Positions 42,606-51,932 of a stretch of DNA of 64,000 nt are shown here, piece by piece. Location: NCBI RefSeq assembly GCF_036894955.1, contig NZ_CP145905.1:4908501-4972500 (forward strand), given 5' to 3'. The notes below the pieces were generated by a model. That model had not been told where the DNA came from and searched no databases. It worked only from the letters and a program-made list of their open reading frames with translations. Origin of the DNA: Paenibacillus sp. KS-LC4. GTDB taxonomy: Bacteria; Bacillota; Bacilli; Paenibacillales; Paenibacillaceae. Positions within the stretch are counted from its first letter, which is position 1, and each line of letters begins with the position of its first letter. A program made the translations under genes and the position numbers.

Positions 42606-44270
42606 TTAGAAATCTATTGCTCTGCCGCCGCGCTTCAGCTTTATATCCTCTTCCTTCGGTTCAGGCACCTCCCGCTTGCCTGGCTCCAGCCTGTATTCCT
42701 CCCGATCCTCCTGCGGAGTTGCAGCAACGGCACGGACATTCGCCCATTCGCGTATGCCTTGAATTTGTTCGGCTTGTGTGACCGACAGCGGCACCATCGT
42801 TTGAATCGCTTTCCTGAAATCTTCAAGCTGAATGCTTCGATCCTCTGAAAAAGCCTCAAACATCGCACTAATGACGATTTGCTCTACTTCCGCCCCGACA
42901 TACCCTTCGGTCATGCCAGCTAAAAGGTCAAGATGCTCATCCGTTAGCTGAAAGTCGCCTACCGACTTAGGAGATTTCAGTCTTTTCACAATATGCAGCC
43001 TAAAAATGTCTTTCCGCTCTTTATAAGTCGGTATATCCACGAAAAAAATTTCATCAAAGCGGCCCTTTCGCAGCATTTCTGCGGGCAAGGCGTGAATATT
43101 ATTTGCCGTGGCGATGACGAACACCGGCTTTGTTTTCTCCTGCATCCAGGTTAGAAAGGTGCCGAATACACGATTCGATGTCCCGCTGTCACCGCTTCCC
43201 GTCATGCCGCTAAAGCCTTTTTCAATTTCATCAATCCATAGAATGGAAGGAGAAATGGCCTCGACCGTCTTGATCGCTTTGCGCATGTTTTCCTCACTGC
43301 TGCCAACAATTCCGCTGAATATTTGACCTACATCCAGACGCAGCAGCGGCAGCTTCCACATGGCGCTAATGGCTTTGGCAATCAAGCTTTTTCCACAGCC
43401 GGGAACGCCTGTGATGAGCACCCCCTTCGGTGCAGGCAGCCCATATTGTGCGGCCGAATCCAGCCATGATTTATTGCGCTTGAGCAGCCAGCGCTTTAAA
43501 TTTTCCAGCCCGCCGACATCCTCGATTTTCAAATCCGATTTAATGAACTCCAAAATCTCGGACTTTTTAATAATTTGACGCTTCTCTTCCAAAATGATTT
43601 CCACATCATGCTTATCGAGCTTGCCGTCCTCAACCATGGCTAGAGCAAAAGCATTTTCCGCCTCATGCAGCGTTAAACCAAGAGCCGCCTTCGCCAGCCT
43701 TTCTACGTCCTCTGGCGTTAAATCAATGACGATACGTCCGCTCATCTGATTAGCCTCGACCATTTCGAGCAGCATCGTTTTTATTTCCACAAAGGTCGGC
43801 AATTCAAAATCGACAATCGTTATTTCCTTTTGCAAATCCGAGGGCAGGGTGAGGGTTGGGCTCAGGAGGATAACATTTTTCGGCTTCACGCTTCGCTTCA
43901 ATGCCGGAATGAGATCACGAATTTTACGTATAATCTGATGATCTGCCGGCCTTCCCCCGCCGCCGAGAAAGATATGAAAATCTTTTAGCACGAATACAGC
44001 AGGCTCCTCAGAGGCTTCAATCATTTCCAAGCACCGGAGCGGGGATTTGGATTCCTCTCGGCCACGCTGTCCTTCCTCAGCTAAACCATCGGTCATGCTC
44101 CATATAAATACTTTACGAACCGTTTTAATTAAAGCTTCATTTTTCACTGCGGAATCTATGACGGAAAGCGCCCGCTCCTCTTCCCATGTCGGTATGTATA
44201 TAAACGGAAATCGTGCGCGCATCAAATTCGACAAATGCCTTTTGAACTCCAATAATGTGGTTTCTCCCAT
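42606..44270 (-). CDS. AAA+ ATPase, Ycf46-like
   Basis: A 554-aa AAA+ ATPase. The N-terminal ~230 residues (FKRHLSNLMRARFPFIYIPT, FVLKDFHIFL) are a degenerate ATPase-like domain typical of Ycf46, and the C-terminal domain is an active AAA module: Walker A near 290 (GVPGCGKS), Walker B near 342 (ILWIDEIEKGF), arginine finger in RKGRFDEIFFVD and a small lid. Ycf46-type ATPases are conserved in cyanobacteria and plastids and have been linked to CO2 use and stress there. GAGGGG precedes the ATG. It opens the five-gene minus-strand module and may remodel a complex with its neighbours. Confidence 0.87.
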   Translation of the reverse strand: MGETTLLEFKRHLSNLMRARFPFIYIPTWEEERALSVIDSAVKNEALIKTVRKVFIWSMTDGLAEEGQRGREESKSPLRCLEMIEASEEPAVFVLKDFHIFLGGGGRPADHQIIRKIRDLIPALKRSVKPKNVILLSPTLTLPSDLQKEITIVDFELPTFVEIKTMLLEMVEANQMSGRIVIDLTPEDVERLAKAALGLTLHEAENAFALAMVEDGKLDKHDVEIILEEKRQIIKKSEILEFIKSDLKIEDVGGLENLKRWLLKRNKSWLDSAAQYGLPAPKGVLITGVPGCGKSLIAKAISAMWKLPLLRLDVGQIFSGIVGSSEENMRKAIKTVEAISPSILWIDEIEKGFSGMTGSGDSGTSNRVFGTFLTWMQEKTKPVFVIATANNIHALPAEMLRKGRFDEIFFVDIPTYKERKDIFRLHIVKRLKSPKSVGDFQLTDEHLDLLAGMTEGYVGAEVEQIVISAMFEAFSEDRSIQLEDFRKAIQTMVPLSVTQAEQIQGIREWANVRAVAATPQEDREEYRLEPGKREVPEPKEEDIKLKRGGRAIDF

Positions 44271-44332
44271 ATGCTTAGTGACCCCTCTATAAAACTAGAA
44301 TACTTATTTCACAAAACCTTCTATACAAGTTT

Positions 44333-44430
44333 AAACGGCCGAAAGCCGTCATTTGGCGGTAATGCTAACGTTTTGCCGTGAAATATAAGCGGAGTAAGGT
44401 GGGAAACTTATACATGCTTATATTTTAAAA
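44333..44430. repeat. Dispersed intergenic repeat, copy B
   Basis: Second copy of the ~98-bp element: AAACGGCCGAAAGCCGT hairpin at the left, TTTGGCGG and ACGTTTT blocks, AAATATAAGC and GCTTATATTTTAA at the right. It lies upstream of the Ycf46-like gene and downstream of the RCC1/SLH gene; the rest of the 317-bp gap (44271-44587) holds a terminator. Confidence 0.75.
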
Positions 44431-44514
44431 ATTCGACATAATTCGGCTTATTTCCTGCCCTTCTGGGTGCTTCCGTTCGTTTTTTCGCTCCCCACAAAGC
44501 GATGAAAAAGCTAA

Positions 44515-44548
44515 AAAAAGCAAAAAACACCTGTAAGCTACAGATGTC
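44515..44548 (-). terminator. Terminator of the RCC1/SLH gene
   Basis: On the minus strand ACATCTGTA pairs with TACAGGTGT across a tight loop and is followed by TTTTTTGCTTTTTTT. Confidence 0.85.
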
Positions 44549-44587
44549 TTTTACCTCGTCCTTTTGCTTAAGCGTTATAGCAATCTA

Positions 44588-47500
44588 CTAACTAATAAAT
44601 CCTGCTGCTTGCATAAACCGATTCAGCATCACTGCCGCCTGTGCTCTAGTTGCAAAGTCTTTAGGCGCGAATATTTGGTCAGCCATTCCAGTAATAATTC
44701 CTGCTTTAGCTGTCTCGGCAACCGCGGCTTCTGCCCATGGGGAAATGAATTGCTGATCGCTAAATGCAGACTGCGCCCCGCCAGCTACTGGCTCAGTTCC
44801 TTCTTTGGAGGCAATCGCCAATGCTCGGGCAATCATAACCGCCATCTGTTCGCGGCTGATTTGCTCATTGGGACCAAAGCGCTCCAATGTTAGCCCCTGA
44901 ACGAGCCCCGCTCTCACTGCTGCCTCTACAGCAGAAGCATACCATGCAGTCGGAGCGATATCCGCAAACCTTCGATACGCGGAGTCATGCTCTAAAGCTA
45001 TCCCCATGGAGCGTACGAGCAAGGAAGCAAATTCAGCCCGCGTAATGCTATCATTTGGTGCAAAAAGATCAGCGGAAATACCATTTACAATGAGCCTCGA
45101 AGCAAGCTGCTCAACCTCTGCTTTCGCCCAGTGCCCTTGCATATCAGCAAAGTTAGGCTTGCCCTTCTTAATTACTGCATAGATGCTATGATGTGTTGTT
45201 TTCATGACAGCCTGCTTGCTGCCATCATTTCTTGCACCCAGCTGGGTTGGAATATAGGCAGCCTGTCTTGTCGCAGGATTATAATGAACGGCAAACACCG
45301 TATCTCCCGCGACCGTCTGATCAAACACAATGGCTTGAACCATATACGACCCGCCAAAATCGCTAATGTCCACCGTCTGCCCATTCGCTTCGGCCTTTAC
45401 TTTGAAATCAATAACTTCGCCTAATAGACTGAACCCTCTATCATTCCCGACCCGTATTAGCTCATTTCGCACAGTATCACTGACCTGCTCCATCGTCGAA
45501 GTGATTTTCAAATCGGAAATGGAAACGCCTATTCGCTTCGCGAGATTTTCCAAATCAAGTACGCTAGCCTTAAGCTGCATACTTGAGCCTTTTAATTCAA
45601 CCTCGATCGCTGCATTCGGGTAAGACTTCCCGATAGCAGCAATCGCTGAAGCCGGGAGCTGAACTTGAACGGCGCTTTCCTTATTGTCGATTCTGATGAT
45701 AATAACCGGATTCGCTGTGTCCTTTAGCTGACCAGCAGCCTGATTCAAAATACTTTCCGGGACGCTCAGCTTTTGCACATTCGTCCCATCCGATTTTTTC
45801 TCCGTCATCAATACAGCAGAATTAACGATGATCACAACTCTGCCTGACGAATCCTTTACAATTTGATAGCTCGGCCGTTCATCTGATGAAGCCGAAGCTG
45901 GATTAGGTGACGAAATTGGTGTTGCTGTTGGGCTTGGTGTCGGTGTCGGTGTCGGGCTCGGGCTCGGCGTAGAATCACTTAGCGTTACCGTCAGCGTCTG
46001 AGCTGCTCCCCCGCTAAACGTAAACGTCAAGCTCGTTGTCCCAACCGGCTGCGTCATCAAGTATGACTTTAGAATCGTTACAGTGCCGCCTATTACGGTA
46101 TAATCCGTTCCTGGCGTGAGTGCTGCTGCGCCGTTAGCAACGCTGCTTAGCGTATTGCCGTTAAGCGTCAGCCCTATTTGCACATCCACGTTGTCTATTG
46201 CTCCCGTATATTTATCGAAGCTCGCAGCCACCGGGCTGATGAGACTATCACTCGGCAGTGGAACAATGTTCGCAACCTCCGTTTTTCTCACCGTCTCATT
46301 GCCCGCCATATCCTTGGCGTAAATCGTATAGCTGCCATTGCTAGCTACATCAAAGCTGCCGATAGTTAATATGTCGGTTCCAGCACCCGCAAATGCGGCA
46401 GCATGATGATCGCCTGGCAGCCATTTCAAGCTGTATAGCGAATTGCCTATGCCGTAGGTGGAGGCTGTCACGTTCAACGTAACCGGATCATTCGTCGGCG
46501 CTGTCGTTGACGGCATTATCGAAAGAGCTGGTGCGTCCGGCATCGCAACCTGAAAAGCTACATTATTCGTTGTCCTTGCAAAATAAATGTCATCTCCTAA
46601 ATATCTCGCAGTTAAAGCACGAGTGCCTAGCTGAAGCGGCGATACCTCTAACGTTGCACTTCCGTTTGCAGCAAGGGAAGAGGTGCCAAGCAGCAAGGCT
46701 CCGTCTCTGAACTCAACATCTCCTGTCGGCATGTCGAAATCGCCAGTAATAGAGGCGGTCAAAGTAACTGGCTGGAGGTAGGTAGACGATGCTACTGACG
46801 TTTGCAGCGTTACCTCAGGCTGCAGCCATATTTTTTCGGGCGTTGCTTGCGCTCCGTAGCCATTTTGCCCATCACCAAGCATATTTTGTATTCCCCATGA
46901 CCATAAGCGGCCGTCCTGATCAAGACCATAGGATACATCAAAGCCAGCGGCTAGAGAAACAAATTGAATAGACGTCCCATTATGAGACACAGCTACTTTT
47001 TGAGGATCGGCATTTAAGGTTGTGCCGTCTCCAAGCTGCCCTGAGGCATTCATTCCCCAGGTCCACATATCACCGTGCTCATCGAGCGCCAGGGCATGCT
47101 TGTTGCCTCCTGAAACCTGTGAGAACTTCACCGGATTCCCGTTTTCCAGCACCGAATTTTTCTCTGGGAACCATCTAGTGCCGGAGCCTTGTCCATCCCC
47201 AAGCTGTCCTTGATCGTTTCCTCCCCAGCTCCATAGGCTGCCGATGCTATCAATAGCTAGAACCAGAAACGTTCCCGTACCATAGCCTGCTCCAACCGCA
47301 ATGAATTGAAATTCGGCTTCCACCGCACCATCCATCACCGATAATCGCGATGGGATGTACTGGCCACGGAAAATCTCCCAGATATGCTGAGTCGAGTCGA
47401 TTGCGATTCCATCCTCCTCATTTCCCTCCAGCGTTTCAAAAACGACAGGGTCTCCGTTACCGTCTGTCAGTTCTCTTTTAGTAGGAATATAAGGATCAGG

Positions 47501-48010
47501 CGTCCACGTTCTGAAGCCCCATATCCACAGCTTTCCATCGCTGTCCAATGCAAGGGAGCTGGAGCGCAGGGAGGCGATTTTCTTAAAGGTGACCGCCGTT
47601 CCGCCGTCCATCACTTCAATCTTGGTCCAAACCATCGTACTCGTGGTCCCAGCGCCAAGTCCCAATTGACCCGCTCCATTATCTCCTGTCGACCACAAAT
47701 GACCATTAGTGTCCAAAGCAAGTGCAGAGTTAAAGCTCGGCTTCACTTCCTTGAACGTTACAGGCGCTCCATTATCCATAACCGTAATCTTCTTGGGAAT
47801 AAGCGAGGAGACGCTCGTCCCATCCCCGAATTGACCCGAAATGTTGCTGCCCCATGCCCAAATCTGACCACTTGCATCAAGTGCCATCGTCGTGTTTAGT
47901 TGCGAAGCAACGGATGTGAACATCATACCGGCTGCACTTGCCTTTGGCGGCATCAGCATCGGAGGAATAAATAATAGGACAACCATCATTACAGCAAACC
48001 ATCTTTTCAC
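44588..48010 (-). CDS. S-layer-anchored RCC1-repeat protein
   Basis: An 1140-aa exported protein. After the signal peptide, about seven RCC1 repeats form a probable beta-propeller (about 30-390; recurring ALDxxGxxWxWGxNxxGQLGDG). Ig-like domains follow (about 400-590), an X2-like domain (FDKYTGAIDNVDVQIGLTLN), a Pro/Ser/Thr linker (about 695-720), a ~240-aa domain shared with the protein at 26735, and three SLH domains that hold it on the cell wall. Bacterial RCC1 propellers are thought to mediate binding, so an adhesin or carbohydrate-contact role is plausible. It has a strong terminator and no operon partners. Confidence 0.88.
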   Translation of the reverse strand: MKRWFAVMMVVLLFIPPMLMPPKASAAGMMFTSVASQLNTTMALDASGQIWAWGSNISGQFGDGTSVSSLIPKKITVMDNGAPVTFKEVKPSFNSALALDTNGHLWSTGDNGAGQLGLGAGTTSTMVWTKIEVMDGGTAVTFKKIASLRSSSLALDSDGKLWIWGFRTWTPDPYIPTKRELTDGNGDPVVFETLEGNEEDGIAIDSTQHIWEIFRGQYIPSRLSVMDGAVEAEFQFIAVGAGYGTGTFLVLAIDSIGSLWSWGGNDQGQLGDGQGSGTRWFPEKNSVLENGNPVKFSQVSGGNKHALALDEHGDMWTWGMNASGQLGDGTTLNADPQKVAVSHNGTSIQFVSLAAGFDVSYGLDQDGRLWSWGIQNMLGDGQNGYGAQATPEKIWLQPEVTLQTSVASSTYLQPVTLTASITGDFDMPTGDVEFRDGALLLGTSSLAANGSATLEVSPLQLGTRALTARYLGDDIYFARTTNNVAFQVAMPDAPALSIMPSTTAPTNDPVTLNVTASTYGIGNSLYSLKWLPGDHHAAAFAGAGTDILTIGSFDVASNGSYTIYAKDMAGNETVRKTEVANIVPLPSDSLISPVAASFDKYTGAIDNVDVQIGLTLNGNTLSSVANGAAALTPGTDYTVIGGTVTILKSYLMTQPVGTTSLTFTFSGGAAQTLTVTLSDSTPSPSPTPTPTPSPTATPISSPNPASASSDERPSYQIVKDSSGRVVIIVNSAVLMTEKKSDGTNVQKLSVPESILNQAAGQLKDTANPVIIIRIDNKESAVQVQLPASAIAAIGKSYPNAAIEVELKGSSMQLKASVLDLENLAKRIGVSISDLKITSTMEQVSDTVRNELIRVGNDRGFSLLGEVIDFKVKAEANGQTVDISDFGGSYMVQAIVFDQTVAGDTVFAVHYNPATRQAAYIPTQLGARNDGSKQAVMKTTHHSIYAVIKKGKPNFADMQGHWAKAEVEQLASRLIVNGISADLFAPNDSITRAEFASLLVRSMGIALEHDSAYRRFADIAPTAWYASAVEAAVRAGLVQGLTLERFGPNEQISREQMAVMIARALAIASKEGTEPVAGGAQSAFSDQQFISPWAEAAVAETAKAGIITGMADQIFAPKDFATRAQAAVMLNRFMQAAGFIS

Positions 48011-48362
48011 AAAAATCCCCCTTGATCATCTCGGTTTAGCTTATCCCTTAAGGAATGATAGATTCTGACGCTTCATGCATCATTATATTAAGCTATATTG
48101 TATTTTTCTAAATCATTCTACCATAATATATGGAAGGGCATTATATTTTCATTCTATTTCCTAACTACTGAATGGCTGCTAAAATGAGCATTCAAACTGC
48201 TGAGTTATAATAAATAATTATACGAGAAGGATTGATAAGCTTCCGTTCCAGCTTGCCTCCTCTGTTCCAAATTTGAATCTTTAGTGTCCATCCTATTTTA
48301 CTGCCCTTGTATAGTGGTAGAATAGAGTATTCCGTTCAATAAATAAATGAGGAGTATGACAA
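48011..48362. other. Divergent intergenic region without recognised features
   Basis: This 352-bp AT-rich stretch lies between the divergent RCC1/SLH and MFS genes. It must carry both promoters, but no convincing hexamer pair, operator or small gene was found beyond the two ribosome binding sites. Confidence 0.5.
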
Positions 48363-49823
48363 GTGCGGTCACATCCAATCTATTTTTTACGTATGACAGG
48401 TTTGTTAGACGGTATTTCTTTATTAGTATTGCTAGGCATCGCCATGCCCTTGAAATATATTTGGGGGTTCGATAAAGCCGTCACGATAGTGGGAAGCATT
48501 CACGGGGGGATTTTCTGTTTATATGCAGCAGCTATCCTTTATGCCGCCATTCGGGTGAAGTGGAGCCTGCTATGGTCTGCCGCAGCCGTCATCGCCGCTT
48601 TTGTGCCCTTCGGCAACTTTGTGCTCGACTGGAAGCTGAAAAAGGTGCAGGCGAGCTATAGCTTGCGGCCGTTTAACTACGCTGTGCTCGTTTACAGCAT
48701 TGTGTTTTTTTCCTTCTTCGATTTATTTTCCCAGCTTCCGGTTATGAGCACATTTGCTGCCTCCGTCGGAGCCAGCTCGTTTATTGTAGGCTTCGTCATT
48801 GGGCTGTATTCGTTATCCAATACGCTTGGCAACATTTTATCGGGCATTATGACGGATCGGATTGGGCCCTTCAAGCTGTTAATGGCCGGGCTCGTGTTAT
48901 CCAGCTGCGCGCTGCTGCTTTATCATTTTGTGGAAGAACCGTTATTCCTGATCATCGTTCGAATCATTCACGGCTTTGTCGCTGGATTAATCGTCCCTGC
49001 TGCCTTTACCTTCTCGGCCAATACGACGATTAATAATCAGCAGGGCAAGAAGGTCGCCTTTACCGGTACCTTTGTTGGGCTAGCCGCTATTATCGGCCCT
49101 GCTTTCAGCGGCATCATGGCTAGCAAAACGTCCGTACCCTTCGTGTTTACATGCGTAGCTGGGCTGGGCTTTGCTCTTGCGATTTTGTCGGCCATCTTTC
49201 TTAGCAAATACAAAATTTCGAAGAAAGAGAAGGGCGAGGCTGCGGCTCCATTATCCGGCTCGGTGTGGAATGCTGGAGTGATCAAAGCGTATAGCGGCGC
49301 CTTTTTCCTCATGTTCTCCCAAGGCGTCATCGCTTACTTGCTCCCTTTGCATGTGCAGTCGTTAGGCTATGATTCAAGATTAAGCGGCACATTAATGAGC
49401 ACATTCGGCATCATTGCGGTACTTATTTTTGTGCTTCCGACCAACCGCATTTTTGATCGCGTTGCCCCGTCCATTACGATGGCACTAGGCATTGGCCTAA
49501 TGGGAATAAGCCAGCTGCTCATTAGTCAAGCGACGACAACACTAACGCTGTATAGCGTGCTCGGCCTTTACGGAGTTGGCTTCGCCTTCCTATTCCCATC
49601 AATAAACACAATGCTTATTAGAGCTACGCCAGCGCAGCTGCGCGGCAAAGCATACGGCTACTTTTACGCCTGCTTTTCCTTAGGAGTCGTGGTCGGATCT
49701 TCCTTGCTGGGCTGGCTGCCCTTTGGCACCCTGCAAGGCTTTATGTTCACAGGTGTCGTCCTGCTGCTTTTTGCTGGTTTTGTTGCATTGAATGGCAAAA
49801 AAGATCGTGCGTTGAGCTACTAG
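48363..49823 (+). CDS. DUF3817 fused to a major facilitator transporter
   Basis: A 486-aa membrane protein. Residues 1-95 match the DUF3817 layout of three membrane helices (FLRMTGLLDGISLLVLLGIA, IHGGIFCLYAAAILYAA), and residues 100-486 form a 12-helix MFS transporter with the loop motif GIMTDRIGPFKLLMAG (motif A-like) and a duplicated C-terminal half. DUF3817 proteins are usually separate ~100-aa proteins. Substrate unknown; drug or metabolite efflux is likely. It starts with GTG at 48363 behind GAGGAG. Confidence 0.85.
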   Translation: MRSHPIYFLRMTGLLDGISLLVLLGIAMPLKYIWGFDKAVTIVGSIHGGIFCLYAAAILYAAIRVKWSLLWSAAAVIAAFVPFGNFVLDWKLKKVQASYSLRPFNYAVLVYSIVFFSFFDLFSQLPVMSTFAASVGASSFIVGFVIGLYSLSNTLGNILSGIMTDRIGPFKLLMAGLVLSSCALLLYHFVEEPLFLIIVRIIHGFVAGLIVPAAFTFSANTTINNQQGKKVAFTGTFVGLAAIIGPAFSGIMASKTSVPFVFTCVAGLGFALAILSAIFLSKYKISKKEKGEAAAPLSGSVWNAGVIKAYSGAFFLMFSQGVIAYLLPLHVQSLGYDSRLSGTLMSTFGIIAVLIFVLPTNRIFDRVAPSITMALGIGLMGISQLLISQATTTLTLYSVLGLYGVGFAFLFPSINTMLIRATPAQLRGKAYGYFYACFSLGVVVGSSLLGWLPFGTLQGFMFTGVVLLLFAGFVALNGKKDRALSY

Positions 49824-49890
49824 CATTGGAATTTAAAATCCTACTTCCAAGCTGCGCCAGCGCTTGAGAAATCTTTTGGAGGCATGGACC

Positions 49891-50667
49891 ATGAATGAAC
49901 TTAACGCTTTATTTCGCAAAAGAGTAGGTCTATCGGAAAACGAAGCTATCCCTTTCGATCGCTTAGCCGATGTACTTGAGAGAACGGCAAAAGCCGTGCC
50001 TTTTGAAAATTTAAATATTATAAGCAAAACCGCCGCCGTTATTACTGAACAATATGTCATTCAAAAAATATTGAGGGATCAAGAAGGCGGACTTTGCTAT
50101 GAAATAAACGCGCTACTTTACCTTTTTTTAATTGAAAATGGGTTTAACGCTGTTTTAACGCGCGGGGTTGTCTACAATCATGATACGCAAGCGTATGCCA
50201 CGCTGGGAAGAACGCATTTAACGATTTTGCTCACTCACGAAGAGCAAACCTATGTGCTGGATTCGGGCTTTGGAGGTAATTTGCCCTTAAAGCCCGTTCC
50301 CTTCACAGGCGAAACGGTAACGTCGAGCAATGGACAATTTCGCATTAAAAAAGAAACTAGCGAGCACGGAGACTACATTTTTGAAATGAAGCTCATGCAT
50401 AAGGATACCGTTTGGAAAATCGGCTACGCCTTCGATTCCCAAAAGCAGCTAACCGACCTAACAGAATGCAATGCCATTCGTAAAATCGTATTCGAGCATC
50501 CTGAATCCCGATTTAATAAGCATCCGCTGATTACACAGCTAACAGATGATGGAAGCGTGACATTAACCAATACATCCCTTACGGTATGGAAGGCTGGTGT
50601 CTTAACAAAAGAACTAATAGATATGGAGAGCTACGAAAGGCTGCTGGAGCAGCATTTTGGAATGTAG
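49891..50667 (+). CDS. Arylamine N-acetyltransferase
   Basis: A 258-aa NAT family enzyme with a complete Cys-His-Asp triad: C69 (EGGLCYE), H109 (RTHLTILL) and D124 (VLDSGFGG). NATs transfer acetyl groups from acetyl-CoA to arylamines or hydrazines, and related enzymes close amide bonds in natural-product pathways. TGGAGG places the start at the ATG 49891 rather than the longer frame. A long-stem terminator follows. Its neighbours are unrelated, so a general detoxification role is most likely. Confidence 0.9.
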   Translation: MNELNALFRKRVGLSENEAIPFDRLADVLERTAKAVPFENLNIISKTAAVITEQYVIQKILRDQEGGLCYEINALLYLFLIENGFNAVLTRGVVYNHDTQAYATLGRTHLTILLTHEEQTYVLDSGFGGNLPLKPVPFTGETVTSSNGQFRIKKETSEHGDYIFEMKLMHKDTVWKIGYAFDSQKQLTDLTECNAIRKIVFEHPESRFNKHPLITQLTDDGSVTLTNTSLTVWKAGVLTKELIDMESYERLLEQHFGM

Positions 50668-50758
50668 AATATGAGCTGCGCGAGCTTGAAAAGAAATGAT
50701 TTATTGTTCATTTAATAATCTCACGATATAATAACAGCATAAAGGTCGTGAAGAACAC

Positions 50759-50830
50759 GCCGCTTCCACATATTGAACAGCCTGATTAAGTAATTAGGGT
50801 GTCCATATGCGGAAGCGGCTTTTGTTTTTT
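50759..50830 (+). terminator. Long-stem terminator after the NAT gene
   Basis: A 15-bp stem (GCCGCTTCCACATAT with ATATGCGGAAGCGGC, one G-U pair) encloses a 31-nt loop and is followed by TTTTTGTTTTTT. The next gene starts only 62 bp further on. Confidence 0.85.
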
Positions 50831-50891
50831 AATACGGCGATATGGGTTACAAGTAAACAAATCTAATTAATTGCAGAAGGAGGAAAGCACA

Positions 50892-51545
50892 ATGTCACGC
50901 TTTGAGCAGCAATATGATGAATGGATGCAGGAAAATCTTAATAATGAAAAGAACCCTCGCAGACTGGAGCTCCTTCACAAAGGACTCGGTCATGGAACGA
51001 AAGAATTCCTTAGGTCCGTATGGTTTCCCGCCGTAGGTCATTTTAACCACCTGCTGCCTGAGTGGGAGGTGCGTGATTTCAATAATGGCTACCGTTATCT
51101 GGATCTTGCCTATATGCCTTCTGTCGGTGCAAAGGGCGGGATAGAAATCCAAGGCTATGGCCCTCATGCCAGAGATCTTGATGTAAGACGCTTTAAGGAT
51201 TTGTGTCGACGCCATAGCTTATTGTCACTAGATGGATGGACATTTCTCCCCATCGCCTATCCTTCAATCGTCGACGAGCCAAAGCAGTGTCAGCAGCTCG
51301 TTCTAGCTTTTATCGGAAAATTTATAGCAACCGACGTATCCTCCTCCTTATCCTGGCTTGAAGCCGAAACCGTTCGGTTAGCTCGCCGCCTTTTGCGACC
51401 AATATGCCCGATGGAGCTCAGCAGTCATCTTAGAGTAAGTGACCGACATGCCAGACGTATATTGCATGAGCTAGTTGAGCTTCAAATAATGGAAATTGCG
51501 AGTGGTCAACTGCGCGCCCGTACCTATAGACTTCGGTATGAATGA
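50892..51545 (+). CDS. Putative PD-(D/E)XK-fold / winged-helix protein
   Basis: A 217-aa protein. The N-terminal part has a nuclease-like core (YLDLAYMPSVGAKGGIEIQG, an Asp strand followed by ExQ; then RRFKDLCRRHSLLSLDGWTF and LPIAY), similar in layout to DUF559/Vsr-type PD-(D/E)XK proteins. The C-terminal part is a winged helix (MELSSHLRVSDRHARRILHEL). Such proteins in Bacillales are often annotated simply as transcriptional regulators. AAGGAGG fixes the ATG at 50892. It may be a DNA-binding regulator with an inactive nuclease fold, or a DNA repair/defence factor. Confidence 0.6.
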   Translation: MSRFEQQYDEWMQENLNNEKNPRRLELLHKGLGHGTKEFLRSVWFPAVGHFNHLLPEWEVRDFNNGYRYLDLAYMPSVGAKGGIEIQGYGPHARDLDVRRFKDLCRRHSLLSLDGWTFLPIAYPSIVDEPKQCQQLVLAFIGKFIATDVSSSLSWLEAETVRLARRLLRPICPMELSSHLRVSDRHARRILHELVELQIMEIASGQLRARTYRLRYE

Positions 51546-51932
51546 CAAAATAACTAGGAAGCACTATCATCCTAACCCTAATATGTCGGACACAGGAGGC
51601 GTTAATTGTTACAATCAACGGTTTATTAGAGTGCCTGCGGACTCAGATGACGCTAATAGCTGCAAAATCCCCGCATTGGCTTGGTTTTTCAAGCAATAAC
51701 GGCTTTACTGTCCCCTTGCGCACTCAAATGAACAAAATCGTTGAAATAGCGCCTCTACAGTCCTCGAGCATAGTTCAGAGTGACATATTTTTTGAAAGCG
51801 GAATATTAAACAACACCAACCATTCAGGAAATCCCCCGAATAAGCATACAAAAAGCGCCAGTACAGCAAGTATGTCTGCTTATACCGACGCCTTCTCACT
51901 CTATTGCTGCAACAAAATGCTGCACCTTGGAC
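51546..51932. other. Convergent intergenic region without recognised features
   Basis: This 387-bp gap lies between converging genes. Open frames on both strands lack ribosome binding sites and resemble no family. No clear hairpin terminator was seen. Confidence 0.5.
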
